Shown: positions 19,867-29,319 of the stretch, piece by piece
How the letters are laid out: every line of letters begins with the position of its first letter
Numbering within the stretch: the first letter of the stretch is position 1
From: Velocimicrobium porci
Lineage (GTDB): Bacteria > Bacillota > Clostridia > Lachnospirales > Lachnospiraceae
Length of the DNA stretch: 64,000 bases
NCBI RefSeq assembly: GCF_009696045.1
Contig: NZ_VUMT01000001.1
Span: 305,933-369,932, forward strand
Direction of reading: 5' to 3'
The notes under the pieces: generated by a model
The model's input: only the letters and a program-made list of their open reading frames with translations
What the model was told of the DNA's origin: nothing
Databases searched by the model: none
Program-made: the position numbers and the translations under genes

Positions 19867-21549
19867 TTAGGCGGGTTTATAAGAACTTTTTTGAGATACA
19901 ATACGGTTAAATACTAAATGTTCTTTTGTAGAATCTTTTGAATCTACGCAGAAATAACCATGGCGCAAAAACTGGAAGCTGTCTGATTTCTGGGCATCTT
20001 TCAATGCCGGTTCAACATAACATTTATTTAAGACAGTCAATGAATTTGGATTCAAATTCAAGCTTCCATCTTCATTATACACTCCTTTTTCTTCATCCAC
20101 AATATTCTCATATAAACGAACCTCAGCCTCTACTGCTGTCGGAGCTGATACCCAATGAATCGTTCCTTTTACTTTTCTTCCTGTAAATCCGCTTCCACTT
20201 CTAGTTTCCGGATCATAGGTACAATGAACCTCTATTACATTTCCCTCATCATCTGTAATATAATCCTCACATTTCACAAAGTACGCATGCATCAGGCGGA
20301 CTTCATTTCCAGGGAATAAACGGAAGTATTTTCTTGGTGGTTCTATTTTAAAATCTTCTCTATCAATATATAATTCTCTCGTAAATGGAACTTTTCTTGT
20401 ACCCAATGCCTCATTTTCCTGATTATTTGGCACTTCCATATATTCTACCTGACCTTCAGGATAATTGGTAATGACAAGCTTAATTGGATCCAAAACTGCC
20501 ATCATACGATTTTTCTTAAGTTTTAAATCTTCCCGGATACAATACTCAAGCATCGCATAATCTACAGAACTATTACTTTTAGATACTCCTACCAGTTCCA
20601 TAAAATTACGAATTGCCTCCGGAGTAAATCCTCTTCTTCTCAATGCTGCAATAGAAACAAGACGAGGGTCATCCCATCCATCTACGATTCCATCTTCTAC
20701 TAACTTTTTAATATATCTTTTTCCGGTAATTACATTCGTCAAATATAATTTTGCAAATTCAATCTGTTTTGGTGGATTTTCATATTCTAACTCTCTTACA
20801 ACCCAATCATATAAAGGTCTATGGTCTTCAAATTCCAAAGTACAAATTGAATGTGTAACACCCTCAATCGCATCTTCAATTGGATGTGCAAAATCATACA
20901 TTGGATAAATACACCATTTGTCACCTGTATTATGATGTGTCATTCTGGATACACGATAGATAACCGGGTCGCGCATATTAATATTCGAAGATGACATATC
21001 AATTTTTGCACGCAATACTTTTGAACCATCTTCAAATTCACCATTTTTCATGCGTTCAAATAAGTCCAGATTTTCTTCCATTGTACGTTCTCTATATGGA
21101 CTATTCTTTCCTGGTTCTGTTAAAGTTCCACGATACTCACGAATCTCTTCTGCAGATAAATCACATACGTAAGCTTTTCCTTTTTTGATTAGCTTTACTG
21201 CTGCCTCATACATCTGTTCAAAATAATCGGAAGCGAAAAAGACTCTGTCCTCAAAATGACCACCAATCCACTCCACATCTTTTTTAATTGATTCTACAAA
21301 CTCTACCTTTTCTTTCGTCGGATTTGTATCATCAAATCTTAGATTAAACTGTCCATGGTATTTATCAGCCAAACCTGAATTTAATAAAATTGATTTTGCA
21401 TGACCAATATGAAGATATCCATTTGGTTCGGGAGGAAAACGAGTGACTATTTTTTTACAATGTCCTTCTTCCAAATCTTTTTCAATAATTTGCTCTATAA
21501 AATTTTTCGAGACAACTTCTCTTTCTTCCAACTCTTGTCCCTTTTCCAT
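19867..21549 (-). CDS. glnS: Glutaminyl-tRNA synthetase
   Basis: Class I synthetase attaching glutamine to tRNA-Gln. The 560 residues show the HIGH box in [15 protein letters not shown] near 48, the tRNA-binding Rossmann core, a KMSKS-like loop in the degenerate form [10 protein letters not shown], and the beta-barrel anticodon domain in the last ~200 residues. There is no YqeY extension, which some Clostridia GlnRS carry. AAGGAGG stands ten bases before the ATG. Firmicutes often make Gln-tRNA with GatCAB instead, so a dedicated GlnRS fits a lineage that acquired it; gat genes could still exist elsewhere. No T-box leader is seen in the ~150-base upstream region. Confidence 0.96.
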   Translation of the reverse strand: MEKGQELEEREVVSKNFIEQIIEKDLEEGHCKKIVTRFPPEPNGYLHIGHAKSILLNSGLADKYHGQFNLRFDDTNPTKEKVEFVESIKKDVEWIGGHFEDRVFFASDYFEQMYEAAVKLIKKGKAYVCDLSAEEIREYRGTLTEPGKNSPYRERTMEENLDLFERMKNGEFEDGSKVLRAKIDMSSSNINMRDPVIYRVSRMTHHNTGDKWCIYPMYDFAHPIEDAIEGVTHSICTLEFEDHRPLYDWVVRELEYENPPKQIEFAKLYLTNVITGKRYIKKLVEDGIVDGWDDPRLVSIAALRRRGFTPEAIRNFMELVGVSKSNSSVDYAMLEYCIREDLKLKKNRMMAVLDPIKLVITNYPEGQVEYMEVPNNQENEALGTRKVPFTRELYIDREDFKIEPPRKYFRLFPGNEVRLMHAYFVKCEDYITDDEGNVIEVHCTYDPETRSGSGFTGRKVKGTIHWVSAPTAVEAEVRLYENIVDEEKGVYNEDGSLNLNPNSLTVLNKCYVEPALKDAQKSDSFQFLRHGYFCVDSKDSTKEHLVFNRIVSQKSSYKPA

Positions 21550-21636
21550 ATTGTTACGTCCTCCTTCGATTTCATAAAAATGCCAATATATTTTCTATAA
21601 TACCACATTTGTCCCAATTATAAAAGAGGGGATTTC

Positions 21637-21691
21637 AAAAAAACAAAACCCTCCTGCCAGATACTCAAATACTGCATTCTAGCAAAAGGGT
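21637..21691 (-). terminator. Terminator after the SleB-like gene
   Basis: In the minus-strand RNA ACCCUUUUGC pairs over ten positions (two G-U) with GCAGGAGGGU (plus 21682-21691 and 21648-21657). UUUUGUUUUUUU follows. Confidence 0.8.
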
Positions 21692-21702
21692 ACTATTATT
21701 TA

Positions 21703-22431
21703 CTATTTAAACTGGTGACCTCCAATCGTAAGCTTTGCATTGGACACTCTGCCACTGAAATATAAATATTTATTTAAATTTAACTTTCTTCCTTTATATG
21801 TTATCTTCTTCTCTCCACTTAATGCAGTCTTTGCTGCACGAATACTTGATTTTTGATAAGAAGAAGTGAATTTTCCACTTTCGTATTTTGCTAATGCCTT
21901 TTTTAAAGCCCCATTCCGAACAGGACCAAACTGGTATTTTTGATAAATTACACCTTTAAGTGTACTTGGAAAAGATTTCGATTCCATGCGATTTTTCACT
22001 ACAATCCCTACTGCAACCTTACCTGCATATGGCTCTGCTCCAGCTTCACAAAAAATAATAGAAGACATCAATTTTAAATCTGAACTTGTATATTTTCTTG
22101 CAGGACTTTTTTTAGTTGATTTTTTAATTGTCTTCTTTGTTGTAGATTTTGTTGATTTTTTTACTGTTTCTTTTTTTGTTGTCTTTGTTGTTTTGGCTGT
22201 AGTAGTTTCTTTCTTTGTCGTAGTCACTACTTTTGTTTCTGTACTTTTGGTTACTTCTTTTACTTCCTTTTTTTCAGTAATTGATACTTTTTTATCTTCA
22301 CTTGTCGATTCCTCTTCTGTTGCAATTGCTGCAGTAGTATTATCTTTTTCTGCTGCATATGTGGTCACACCTGTTGTACCAAAAAGAACAGCCGCTGTAA
22401 GTACACATACTAGTAACTTTCTGAGTTTCAT
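21703..22431 (-). CDS. Secreted cell wall hydrolase, SleB-like (Hydrolase_2)
   Basis: Exported peptidoglycan hydrolase of about 242 residues, probably a lytic transglycosylase of the SleB/CwlJ fold. A signal peptide (KLRKLLVCVLTAAVLFG) ends near residue 27. A long Thr/Lys-rich linker (about 30-115) is typical of wall-bound proteins. The Hydrolase_2 domain follows with SIIFCEAGAEPYAGKVAVG, where the glutamate is catalytic in SleB, and VIYQKYQFGPVRNG. Start set at 22431 by AAGGAG six bases upstream. SleB is a spore cortex enzyme in Bacillus, but in Lachnospiraceae the domain is common in vegetative wall proteins, so a sporulation role is not implied. Confidence 0.87.
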   Translation of the reverse strand: MKLRKLLVCVLTAAVLFGTTGVTTYAAEKDNTTAAIATEEESTSEDKKVSITEKKEVKEVTKSTETKVVTTTKKETTTAKTTKTTKKETVKKSTKSTTKKTIKKSTKKSPARKYTSSDLKLMSSIIFCEAGAEPYAGKVAVGIVVKNRMESKSFPSTLKGVIYQKYQFGPVRNGALKKALAKYESGKFTSSYQKSSIRAAKTALSGEKKITYKGRKLNLNKYLYFSGRVSNAKLTIGGHQFK

Positions 22432-22856
22432 AACAATCTCCTTATAATTCATTTCCATTTTTCGTAACTATTTCATTCATTACATTTAGTATACATAACT
22501 GTTAAAATCCATAATATGTTGTTAACAATTATGTAACATATTATACCACGGGTTTTTAAAAAATCAAGCTTTTTGCTTCCATTTTTTTCAACAATGTTGG
22601 CTCTTTTCTTAAAACCGCTATTTTGTTTTGTTTATATTGTATGCTTTTGATATTTTTTTGTTATATTTTTATTTATTTTGCACATTTTTAATTTATTACA
22701 ACTTTATTTCATTACGAATTCTCCTAAATCTCCTTAAGATTTTTGTAATATTTGATAATTTTTCATAAGATTTTCTTTGTTTTCACTTAAATCATTGATT
22801 TTCAAGGCTTTTCTGCACTCTTTTTTCATGTTTAACGTAGTGCTCTTTTCAATTCC

Positions 22857-22885
22857 TTGCGATTTTTTAATAAGTATGTTATACT
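22857..22885 (+). promoter_or_regulatory. Promoter of the radical SAM-transporter pair, with the 22432-22923 gap
   Basis: TTGCGA (22857-22862), a 17-base spacer and TATACT (22880-22885). The leader is only about 30 bases and ends in GGAGGG, so no riboswitch fits. The remaining ~400 bases back to the SleB-like gene are very A+T-rich; a palindromic block near 22515-22545 (AATATGTT ... AACATATT) is the only structure I see. Confidence 0.7.
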
Positions 22886-22923
22886 CACTTTTGCTTTAAA
22901 AAAAAGAAAAGGAGGGCTTATTT

Positions 22924-23652
22924 ATGGGAGATTCTTTTGACCCGATTCGCTATTCTGTTATAGAAAAAAAGAATCCACGAGAAATTGTTATGCTCCGCGG
23001 AAGTGGATGCAAATGGCGAAAATGCCGTTTTTGTGATTATCATTTAGATTTTAGTAAGGATGAAAAATCCAATTACGATTTAAATAAAGAAGTATTATCA
23101 CATGTAACCGGTCTATATCATCGCCTCGAAGTAATTAATTCAGGTAGTTTTATAGATTTAGACAAAGAAACAATTCACCTTATCAAAGAAATCTGTCTGA
23201 CAAAACAAATACATATTCTTCATTTCGAATGTCACTGGATTCACCGGAATGAAATCAAAGCAATTCGCGAGGAATTCAAAAAAGCCAACATCCAGACAAT
23301 CGTAAAATCAGGCATTGAAACTTTTGATTATAATTTTCGAGAAAACATATTTCGAAAAGGTATTGATGAAAAATCCCCGGAAGTTATCGCAAACTATTTT
23401 GATGAGGTATGCCTGCTTCAAGGCGTAGAAGGACAGACACTCGAATCAATGAAAAAGGATATTAAAATCGGATTGTCTTATTTTAACCGGGTATGCGTAA
23501 ACATTATGGTTGAAAACGGTATGCCTGTTAAACCAGACAAACAGTTAATAGAAGATTTTGTAAAAGAAATTTACCCTATTTACAAAAATGATGATAGAGT
23601 AGATATTCTGCTAGAAAATACAGACTTTGGCGTAGGAGGAAGCAATGAGTAA
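22924..23652 (+). CDS. Radical SAM protein, probable queuine lyase (QueL-like)
   Basis: Small radical SAM enzyme of 242 residues. The cluster-binding cysteines are C29, C34 and C37 (GCKWRKCRFC), spaced CX4CX2C rather than the usual CX3CX2C. FIDLDKETIHLIKEI and HFECHWIHRNE follow in the barrel. The gene overlaps by eight bases the start of a VUT/YhhQ transporter for queuosine precursors. Known biology: in Clostridioides difficile a radical SAM queuine lyase (QueL) releases a preQ1-type base from queuine for reuse and is linked to such uptake systems. I infer the same job from context and size; I could not compare sequences. Other radical SAM functions remain possible. GGAGGG precedes the ATG. 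Confidence 0.7.
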   Translation: MGDSFDPIRYSVIEKKNPREIVMLRGSGCKWRKCRFCDYHLDFSKDEKSNYDLNKEVLSHVTGLYHRLEVINSGSFIDLDKETIHLIKEICLTKQIHILHFECHWIHRNEIKAIREEFKKANIQTIVKSGIETFDYNFRENIFRKGIDEKSPEVIANYFDEVCLLQGVEGQTLESMKKDIKIGLSYFNRVCVNIMVENGMPVKPDKQLIEDFVKEIYPIYKNDDRVDILLENTDFGVGGSNE

Positions 23653-24370
23653 CGAATTATTATTAATTATCAGTATTATAGGAATCTACTCGGGAGTATT
23701 AATTTGGTACTATTTATTTGGAAATACTGGTCTTATGTGTTTTAGTGTACTTGCAACAATCGCTGCAAACATCGAAGTATTAATCGTAATTAATGCTTTT
23801 GGTATGGAACAGACTCTCGGAAATATTTTATTTGGTTCTACTTTTTTAATCACTGATATTTTAAGTGAAACTTCAGGAAAAAAAGCAGCCAACAAAACCG
23901 TAAAAATAGGTATTGTAGCCTCAATTACTTTTATCATTATTTCTCAATCCTGGCTTTTATACACTCCTGCTGCGAGTGACTGGGCAAGTCCAAGTATTCA
24001 TGCAGTTTTTTCAAATACACCAAGACTTATGATTGCAAGCTTCGTTGTATATGCTGTTACCCAAAAATTTGACGTATGGGCATATCATAAATGGTGGGCT
24101 CTTACAAAACACTTATGTGGCGACGAGCACAGATTTCTTTGGCTTAGAAATAACGGTTCTACGTTGATCTCCCAGTTTTTTAATACCTTTTTATTCACTT
24201 TTGGTGCATTCTACGGTGTATATTCTATTAAAACTCTGATGCATATCGTACTATCCAGTTATGTTATTTTTATTGTAACCAGCTTAGCTGATACACCTGC
24301 TATTTATCTCGCACGTTATATTTACGAAAACAAATACAAATTACCCGAAAAAAATGAAAAAGCAATCTAA
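23645..24370 (+). CDS. Queuosine precursor transporter, VUT/YhhQ family
   Basis: Polytopic membrane protein of 241 residues (COG1738) with about six helices. YhhQ homologues import preQ0/preQ1 or, in queuine salvagers, queuine. Family marks visible are ITDILSETSGKKAANK near 75-90 and LRNNGSTLISQFFNTFLF near 175. The ATG lies inside the last codons of the radical SAM gene, so translation is coupled and the products probably work in one pathway. There is no tgt or queDEC in the window. A strong terminator follows directly. Confidence 0.9.
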   Translation: MSNELLLIISIIGIYSGVLIWYYLFGNTGLMCFSVLATIAANIEVLIVINAFGMEQTLGNILFGSTFLITDILSETSGKKAANKTVKIGIVASITFIIISQSWLLYTPAASDWASPSIHAVFSNTPRLMIASFVVYAVTQKFDVWAYHKWWALTKHLCGDEHRFLWLRNNGSTLISQFFNTFLFTFGAFYGVYSIKTLMHIVLSSYVIFIVTSLADTPAIYLARYIYENKYKLPEKNEKAI

Positions 24371-24372
24371 AT

Positions 24373-24436
24373 AAAAAGGCTCTAAACATGATAATTATCT
24401 ATTGTTTTATCTTTTGTCATGTTTAGAACCTTTTTT
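24373..24436 (+). terminator. Terminator after the transporter gene
   Basis: Arms AAAAAGG-C-TCTAAACATGA (24373-24391) and TCATGTTTAGA-A-CC (24417-24430), then TTTTTT. The stem is long with a single internal mismatch. Confidence 0.85.
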
Positions 24437-24490
24437 ATACAACGTCCATTTCAATCCCAGATACTTTCTCCGCCACATCGAATGCATGAA

Positions 24491-25033
24491 TTAAATTTTC
24501 TTTTCTTTAATGACTTCTCCATCAAGTGACTTAATTGTGTAAGTACCATTTTCATAAATCATATAGCTGTTTTTATTATTTTCCTTTGGAATTGATACAG
24601 ACCCCGGATTCAAATAGTAATAATCATTCCATTCCTCCAGAGCCTGCACATGTGTATGTCCATGTAAAAGAATATCTCCTTTTTTTAAGGCTGGAAGATG
24701 TTCCTTATTATGAATGTGACCATGAGTTGCAAATACCATATGCCCGTCTAAATAAAAAATTGCATATTCAGCCATAACCGGAAATTCTAATACCATCTGG
24801 TCAACCTCGGCCTCACAATTCCCCCTCACACAAAGAATTTCTTCTCTTTTTTGATTTAACATTTTAATGACTTCTTTTGGAGCATATTCCTTTGGCAAAT
24901 CATTTCTTGGACCATGATAAAGTAAGTCTCCTAATAAAAGAAGCTTGTCTGCCTGTTCTTTTTCATACGCTTCCAACATTTTTTTACAATAATAGGACGA
25001 ACCATGAATATCCGATGCTATCATTAATTTCAC
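24491..25033 (-). CDS. YfcE-type metallophosphodiesterase
   Basis: Dinuclear-metal phosphodiesterase of 180 residues. All metal motifs are visible: SDIHGS (D8, H10), GDLLYHGPRND, RGNCE, THGH and HGHTH. YfcE hydrolyses artificial phosphodiesters and its natural substrate is unknown; cyclic nucleotides have been considered in relatives. The start is a GTG whose GTGA overlaps the stop of proC by four bases, so translation is coupled; an ATG three codons inside is the alternative. It is the last gene of the truA-proA-proC cluster, but nothing ties it to proline. Confidence 0.9.
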   Translation of the reverse strand: MKLMIASDIHGSSYYCKKMLEAYEKEQADKLLLLGDLLYHGPRNDLPKEYAPKEVIKMLNQKREEILCVRGNCEAEVDQMVLEFPVMAEYAIFYLDGHMVFATHGHIHNKEHLPALKKGDILLHGHTHVQALEEWNDYYYLNPGSVSIPKENNKNSYMIYENGTYTIKSLDGEVIKEKKI

Positions 25034-25857
25034 TTTCCATCACCTTTTCCTTTTTTAGTCATTTCTTTTGACTTATCCATACATGCTTTCGAAGCCTCTA
25101 TTATAGCACTTCTAAATCCCTGTCGTTCCAATTCCCGAACCGCCTCAATCGTAGTTCCAGCCGGTGAACATACATTATCCTTTAAAATACCAGGGTGAAT
25201 TCCCGTTTCTAAAACCATTTTAGCTGAGCCATAAACTGCCTGAGCTGCAAACTGATAAGCCTGTTCCCGTTTCATACCTCCCATTACCGCTGCATCCGCC
25301 AATGCCTCGATAAACATATAAACATAAGCAGGTGAAGATCCACTCACACCAATAACTGCATCAATTAAAGATTCACTTACTACCTCGCAGCGTCCAAAAC
25401 TATTGAAGATCAGCTTCACCTCTTCGATTTCTTTCTCTGTTACAAGACTGTTTGGACAAAGTGCCGACATTGCTTCCCCTACAAATGCAGGCGTATTTGG
25501 CATCGTGCGAATCAAATGTATCGGCTTGTCAAACATCTCCTCAATTGCCTCAATTGATATACCTGCTGCAATACTTACAATAACACAGTTCTCTTTGCAG
25601 TCATTTTTTATCTCTTCAATTACTTCTTTATAGCCATTTGGCTTTACTGCCAAAATTAATATATCGACACAACCTGCTAAACTTTTATTATCCTTAACGG
25701 CATTTATTTTATATTCCTCTTTTAAATGTGCTAAAGTATTCTTATTTCTGCTTGCAACAAAAACATTTTCGGGTTTTGTTAAATCAGCTTTTACAATTCC
25801 CCCAACCATAGCACTTCCCATATTTCCACTACCTATAAATCCAATTATCTTATCCAT
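25030..25857 (-). CDS. proC: Pyrroline-5-carboxylate reductase
   Basis: Final step of proline synthesis, NAD(P)H-dependent reduction of P5C. The 275 residues hold an N-terminal Rossmann fold (IGFIGSGNMGSAMVGGI) and the helical dimerisation domain with the family signature GSSPAYVYMFIEALADAAV and SPAGTTIEAVRELE. AAAGG precedes the ATG. It sits 28 bases after proA and overlaps yfcE. The cluster lacks proB (glutamate 5-kinase), which must be elsewhere. Confidence 0.97.
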   Translation of the reverse strand: MDKIIGFIGSGNMGSAMVGGIVKADLTKPENVFVASRNKNTLAHLKEEYKINAVKDNKSLAGCVDILILAVKPNGYKEVIEEIKNDCKENCVIVSIAAGISIEAIEEMFDKPIHLIRTMPNTPAFVGEAMSALCPNSLVTEKEIEEVKLIFNSFGRCEVVSESLIDAVIGVSGSSPAYVYMFIEALADAAVMGGMKREQAYQFAAQAVYGSAKMVLETGIHPGILKDNVCSPAGTTIEAVRELERQGFRSAIIEASKACMDKSKEMTKKGKGDGK

Positions 25858-25885
25858 TTTTCTGCCTTTCTAATTCCATTTCTTT

Positions 25886-27133
25886 TTACTCACGAATCTG
25901 CCCATTTCCATAAATAATATACTTTGTAGTAGTAAGGGCACGTAATCCCATTGGTCCTCTGGCATGTAATTTTTGTGTACTAATTCCAATCTCTGCACCA
26001 AAGCCAAATTCAAACCCATCGGTAAATCTAGTAGAGGCATTTACATAAACAGCGGCTGCATCAATTTCATTCAAAAATTTCTGTGCATTTTTATAATTAC
26101 TTGTAATAATAGATTCCGAATGACCTGTATTATACTTATTAATATGTGAAATTGCCTCTTCAATACAAGAAACTGTTTTTACAGAAATAATTGCGTCTAA
26201 ATATTCCGTTCCCCAGTCTGTTTCTTTTGCAGCCTCTATGCCTTTGCATACCTCTGTTGCTTTTGCATCACCTCTGACTTCAACCCCTTTTTTATTCAAT
26301 GCTTCAAAGATTACAGGCAAAGCTTTATCTAATATATTTTCATGAATAACTAACGATTCACAAGCATTACATACTCCTAACCTTTGAGTTTTTGCATTTA
26401 CAATAATTGACGTTGCCATATCAATATCTGCATATTCATCCACATAAATATGACAATTTCCCGTTCCTGTTTCAATAACCGGTACCGTACTGTTCTCTAC
26501 TACTGTTTGAATCAATCCTGCACCACCTCTTGGGATCAACACATCAATATATTGATTTAAACGCATCATTTCTCTTGCTGTTTCGCGATTTGTAACCTCA
26601 ACTAATAAAATACTGTCCTGTGGAAGCTTTTCTGCTTCCAACGCCTTACGAATTACCTCTACAATTGCCTTATTAGAATAAATTGAATCGCTTCCACCCC
26701 GAAGAATAACTGCATTTCCCGTCTTAAAACATAAGCCAAACGCATCTAAAGTTACATTTGGTCTGGATTCATAAATAATTCCAACAACTCCGATTGGGAC
26801 TCTTTTTTCACCAATCTGTAATCCATTTGGACGTAATTTCATGGATGTAACTTCCCCAACCGGGTCATCTAATGTTATAATCTGCTCCAATCCATCAGCC
26901 ATGCTCTTGATTCTTTCTTCGGTCAATTGCAACCGGTCAATTAAAGACGCCTTAATTCCTTTTTCTTTGGCGTTCCATACATCTTTCTTATTTGCCTCTA
27001 ACAATTCCTCCGAATGCTGAATCAAGGCTTCTGCAACTGCTTTTAATCCCCTGTTCTTATCCTTTACTGATAACTGTCCCATATAAATAGAAGCTTCCCT
27101 CGCTCTTTTTCCTAATTCTTCCATGTATTCCAT
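25886..27133 (-). CDS. proA: Glutamate-5-semialdehyde dehydrogenase
   Basis: NADPH-dependent reduction of gamma-glutamyl phosphate, the second step of proline synthesis. About 415 residues of the ALDH fold, with the catalytic cysteine in [11 protein letters not shown] and [14 protein letters not shown] toward the C-terminus. The start is awkward. A clear AAAGGAGAGG lies at 27167-27176, yet the nearest in-frame ATG is 27133, 34 bases away. An in-frame ATT at 27160 sits six bases after the site and could be a rare start codon. I list the ATG because family proteins begin about there ([12 protein letters not shown]). It follows the 43-codon ORF and truA on the same strand. Confidence 0.93.
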   Translation of the reverse strand: MEYMEELGKRAREASIYMGQLSVKDKNRGLKAVAEALIQHSEELLEANKKDVWNAKEKGIKASLIDRLQLTEERIKSMADGLEQIITLDDPVGEVTSMKLRPNGLQIGEKRVPIGVVGIIYESRPNVTLDAFGLCFKTGNAVILRGGSDSIYSNKAIVEVIRKALEAEKLPQDSILLVEVTNRETAREMMRLNQYIDVLIPRGGAGLIQTVVENSTVPVIETGTGNCHIYVDEYADIDMATSIIVNAKTQRLGVCNACESLVIHENILDKALPVIFEALNKKGVEVRGDAKATEVCKGIEAAKETDWGTEYLDAIISVKTVSCIEEAISHINKYNTGHSESIITSNYKNAQKFLNEIDAAAVYVNASTRFTDGFEFGFGAEIGISTQKLHARGPMGLRALTTTKYIIYGNGQIRE

Positions 27134-27191
27134 CTGATTATTACACAGTATATTTTTAATACACTGCCTCTCCTTTCTTATTTCTTGCAAT

Positions 27192-27323
27192 TTACATTCT
27201 CACAATTTTATTTTTTATTGCCTCTCCTAATACTCTATTTCCACCTTTACTCTCTCGTATATCTACTCCCTTCCGGAATATACCCCATGTATTAGAATCA
27301 CCAAAACGCAATCTTTCTTTCAT
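27192..27323 (-). CDS. 43-residue small protein coupled to truA
   Basis: Unrecognised. The reading frame starts with an ATG that overlaps the truA stop (ATGA), and AAGGAG lies seven bases upstream inside the last truA codons, an excellent site. It encodes 43 residues, strongly basic, starting [14 protein letters not shown] and ending KNKIVRM, and it stops about 15 bases before the next ribosome site (27167-27176). No hydrophobic segment or cysteine is visible. It lies between truA and proA and would be co-transcribed with both. It may be a real small protein or a leader that couples proA translation to truA. Length-filtered gene callers would miss it. Confidence 0.5.
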   Translation of the reverse strand: MKERLRFGDSNTWGIFRKGVDIRESKGGNRVLGEAIKNKIVRM

Positions 27324-28075
27324 AGTCTTTCTCCTTCATACCACACTTTTTCTAAACATAGTCCTTTTGCCGGTGCTAAAGCCCCTGCTGCTTCCCGTTC
27401 TCTTCTTTCTAAAATACGCACAATCTGCTCAGGTGTTATTTCTCCCAATCCAACCTCAATTAAAGTTCCCGCCATAATTCTTACCATATTATACAAAAAT
27501 CCGTTTCCCTCAAATGATAAAACAATTTTACTTCCCGCCGAATATATATTTATCGCATAAATCGTTCGAATAGTAGATTTTTTCATGCGCTTATTTGCAC
27601 AAAAACTTTTAAAATCATGTTCACCAATCAAATAATCTGCCGCCTGTTTCATTTTTTCTAAATCCAATGGTTCCTCGACTGTATACATATAATTTCGTTC
27701 GAATACATTTGGAACATTATCATTCCAAATTGTATAGTTGTATCTTTTTTTTACTGCATTCAGTCTTGCATGGAACCGTTCCTTTACTTCCATTACCTCT
27801 AATACCGCAATGTCATTTGGAAGATACTGATTTAAATAATTTTTTATCTGTTCAATCGGTAACTTACTATCCGTAATAAAATTGGCAACCTGTCCTTTTG
27901 CATGTACTCCCGCATCTGTTCTTCCGGAACCATGTATTTCTATTTCTTCTCCTGTCATTTTCGATAAAACCTGCTCTATTTTCTCCTGAATCGTCTTACT
28001 TGTGTTTCCCTGCCTTTGCCAGCCATTATATCTTGAACCATCATAAGATATTACAAGCTTTATATTTCTCTTCAT
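27320..28075 (-). CDS. truA: tRNA pseudouridine(38-40) synthase
   Basis: Converts U38, U39 and U40 of the tRNA anticodon arm to pseudouridine. 251 residues with the catalytic aspartate in GSGRTDAGVHAKGQV (near residue 52). The N-terminal YDGSRYNGWQRQ and C-terminal NMVRIMAGTLIEVG are family marks. AAAGG precedes the ATG. In many Clostridia truA follows ecfT and precedes rplM; here it heads a cluster with a small ORF and the proline genes. Confidence 0.97.
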   Translation of the reverse strand: MKRNIKLVISYDGSRYNGWQRQGNTSKTIQEKIEQVLSKMTGEEIEIHGSGRTDAGVHAKGQVANFITDSKLPIEQIKNYLNQYLPNDIAVLEVMEVKERFHARLNAVKKRYNYTIWNDNVPNVFERNYMYTVEEPLDLEKMKQAADYLIGEHDFKSFCANKRMKKSTIRTIYAINIYSAGSKIVLSFEGNGFLYNMVRIMAGTLIEVGLGEITPEQIVRILERREREAAGALAPAKGLCLEKVWYEGERL

Positions 28076-28237
28076 ATAATATTAACCTTTTTCCTTTTCC
28101 CGTAATTCACACTTAACTAAAATTATAATAATCCTGCTAAATTTTTTCAACTATAGAAATACATAAAAAATTATTTCTATCACTTATTGCTTTATGGTAT
28201 ACTAGATTCTAATATAGGAAAGGAAATAAAAAAAGCC

Positions 28238-29248
28238 ATGGAAAAAGATGAAATTATTATTCGTAATGCAATCATACATATATTAGATACTTCAGTCGGA
28301 ATGCCTGTATTATCCGACACCGTATTAAATCTTTCACCGGATTTAAATGACTTTATTCGTGAACATATTTACCGACTTGCATCTGGAGATGACTTAAAAA
28401 AGTGTCAATTCCATGAGGAAGATTCATATGTCTATTCACTTTTAAAAGATTTTTCAGAAGAAAATCTAATTCCATTCAGCCAGCAGATTAGCAATCACTT
28501 ATATCAAATCATGAGTCAAAATGTAGATATACCATCTGCCGATTTTTTAGTAACAACATTTCAATATCAAAGCGAACTTTATCTTGCATTTTTAAAATTA
28601 AATTATAAAGAGTCTTTTATTCACCTGACAGGAGAATCGGATGGCTATAACTGTAATGATATTATAAAATATAAAGCTACTCTTCCATCCGGAAGTTCCA
28701 AGCTTTCTGAAGCCGTATTAATTCAAATGAGTACTCTGACTCCACAGGTAATTGAAAAAAAATATGAGATCAATGGCGTAAAAACAAATTATCTCTCCGA
28801 ACTTTTTCTCCAATGTAAGACAAAGCTTTCTTCCAAAGCAAAGCTTAATATCGTGACGAAAGCGGTTGAACAAATTAATCAAAAATACTATGAAGAAAAT
28901 TTTGATAAACATATGGAAGCAAAAAGTATTATTCAAAACGAATTAGCAGAAGAAGGTACCTTAAATATTGAAACCATCAGTGAAAAAATATATGGAGATC
29001 AGCCGGAAATCAAAGAGGCATTTACAGAAAAACTTGAAAAATATAATATTCATAAAGAAGAAGTCACTCCTCAAAGCAAGCAGACAATCCGAAAATTAGA
29101 AAAACAATTCTTAACTACGGATTCCGGTATTGAAATTAACATTCCAATGGAAGAATACAAAAATCCAAACCATGTGGAATTTATTACAAACGAGGATGGA
29201 ACAATTTCCGTCTTAATCAAAAATATTAGTCACATTACTACAAAATAA
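28238..29248 (+). CDS. Nucleoid-associated protein, NA37/YejK-like
   Basis: Protein of about 336 residues of the NA37 family (YejK in E. coli), nucleoid-associated and of unclear role. Visible are MEKDEIIIRNAIIHILD, the typical opening (short beta strand then N-A-I-H-I-L), FLVTTFQYQSELYLAFLKLNYK in the middle, and a C-terminal lysine-rich segment. The frame opens at 28187, but that stretch contains the candidate -10 TATACT (28198-28203), so the ATG at 28238 after AGGAAAGGA is preferred. In Clostridia the family is sometimes phage-linked, but no phage gene is adjacent here. Confidence 0.75.
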   Translation: MEKDEIIIRNAIIHILDTSVGMPVLSDTVLNLSPDLNDFIREHIYRLASGDDLKKCQFHEEDSYVYSLLKDFSEENLIPFSQQISNHLYQIMSQNVDIPSADFLVTTFQYQSELYLAFLKLNYKESFIHLTGESDGYNCNDIIKYKATLPSGSSKLSEAVLIQMSTLTPQVIEKKYEINGVKTNYLSELFLQCKTKLSSKAKLNIVTKAVEQINQKYYEENFDKHMEAKSIIQNELAEEGTLNIETISEKIYGDQPEIKEAFTEKLEKYNIHKEEVTPQSKQTIRKLEKQFLTTDSGIEINIPMEEYKNPNHVEFITNEDGTISVLIKNISHITTK

Positions 29249-29271
29249 CAGAATTTTGTTTACCAACGACA

Positions 29272-29297
29272 TAAATAGTGATAAAATAGTACTATAT
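29272..29297 (+). promoter_or_regulatory. Sigma-28-like promoter of the EAL gene
   Basis: TAAA (29272-29275), 14 bases ending AAAATAG, then TACTATAT (29290-29297). The same arrangement precedes both chemoreceptor genes (49235-49260 and 61008-61033). It resembles the motility sigma factor pattern TAAA-N15-GCCGATAT with a divergent -10. There is no good sigma-A -35 here. Confidence 0.5.
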
Positions 29298-29319
29298 TGA
29301 ATGTTGAGAGGATATATAA

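Noticed and set aside
21550..21650. T-box leader for glnS
   Set aside because: The upstream region is too short and lacks the T-box sequence and an antiterminator/terminator pair. The visible hairpin belongs to the SleB-like gene upstream.
22886..22923. preQ1 riboswitch upstream of the radical SAM/VUT pair
   Set aside because: The predicted leader is about 30 bases and mostly A-run plus ribosome site. It has no room for the aptamer and no matching sequence.
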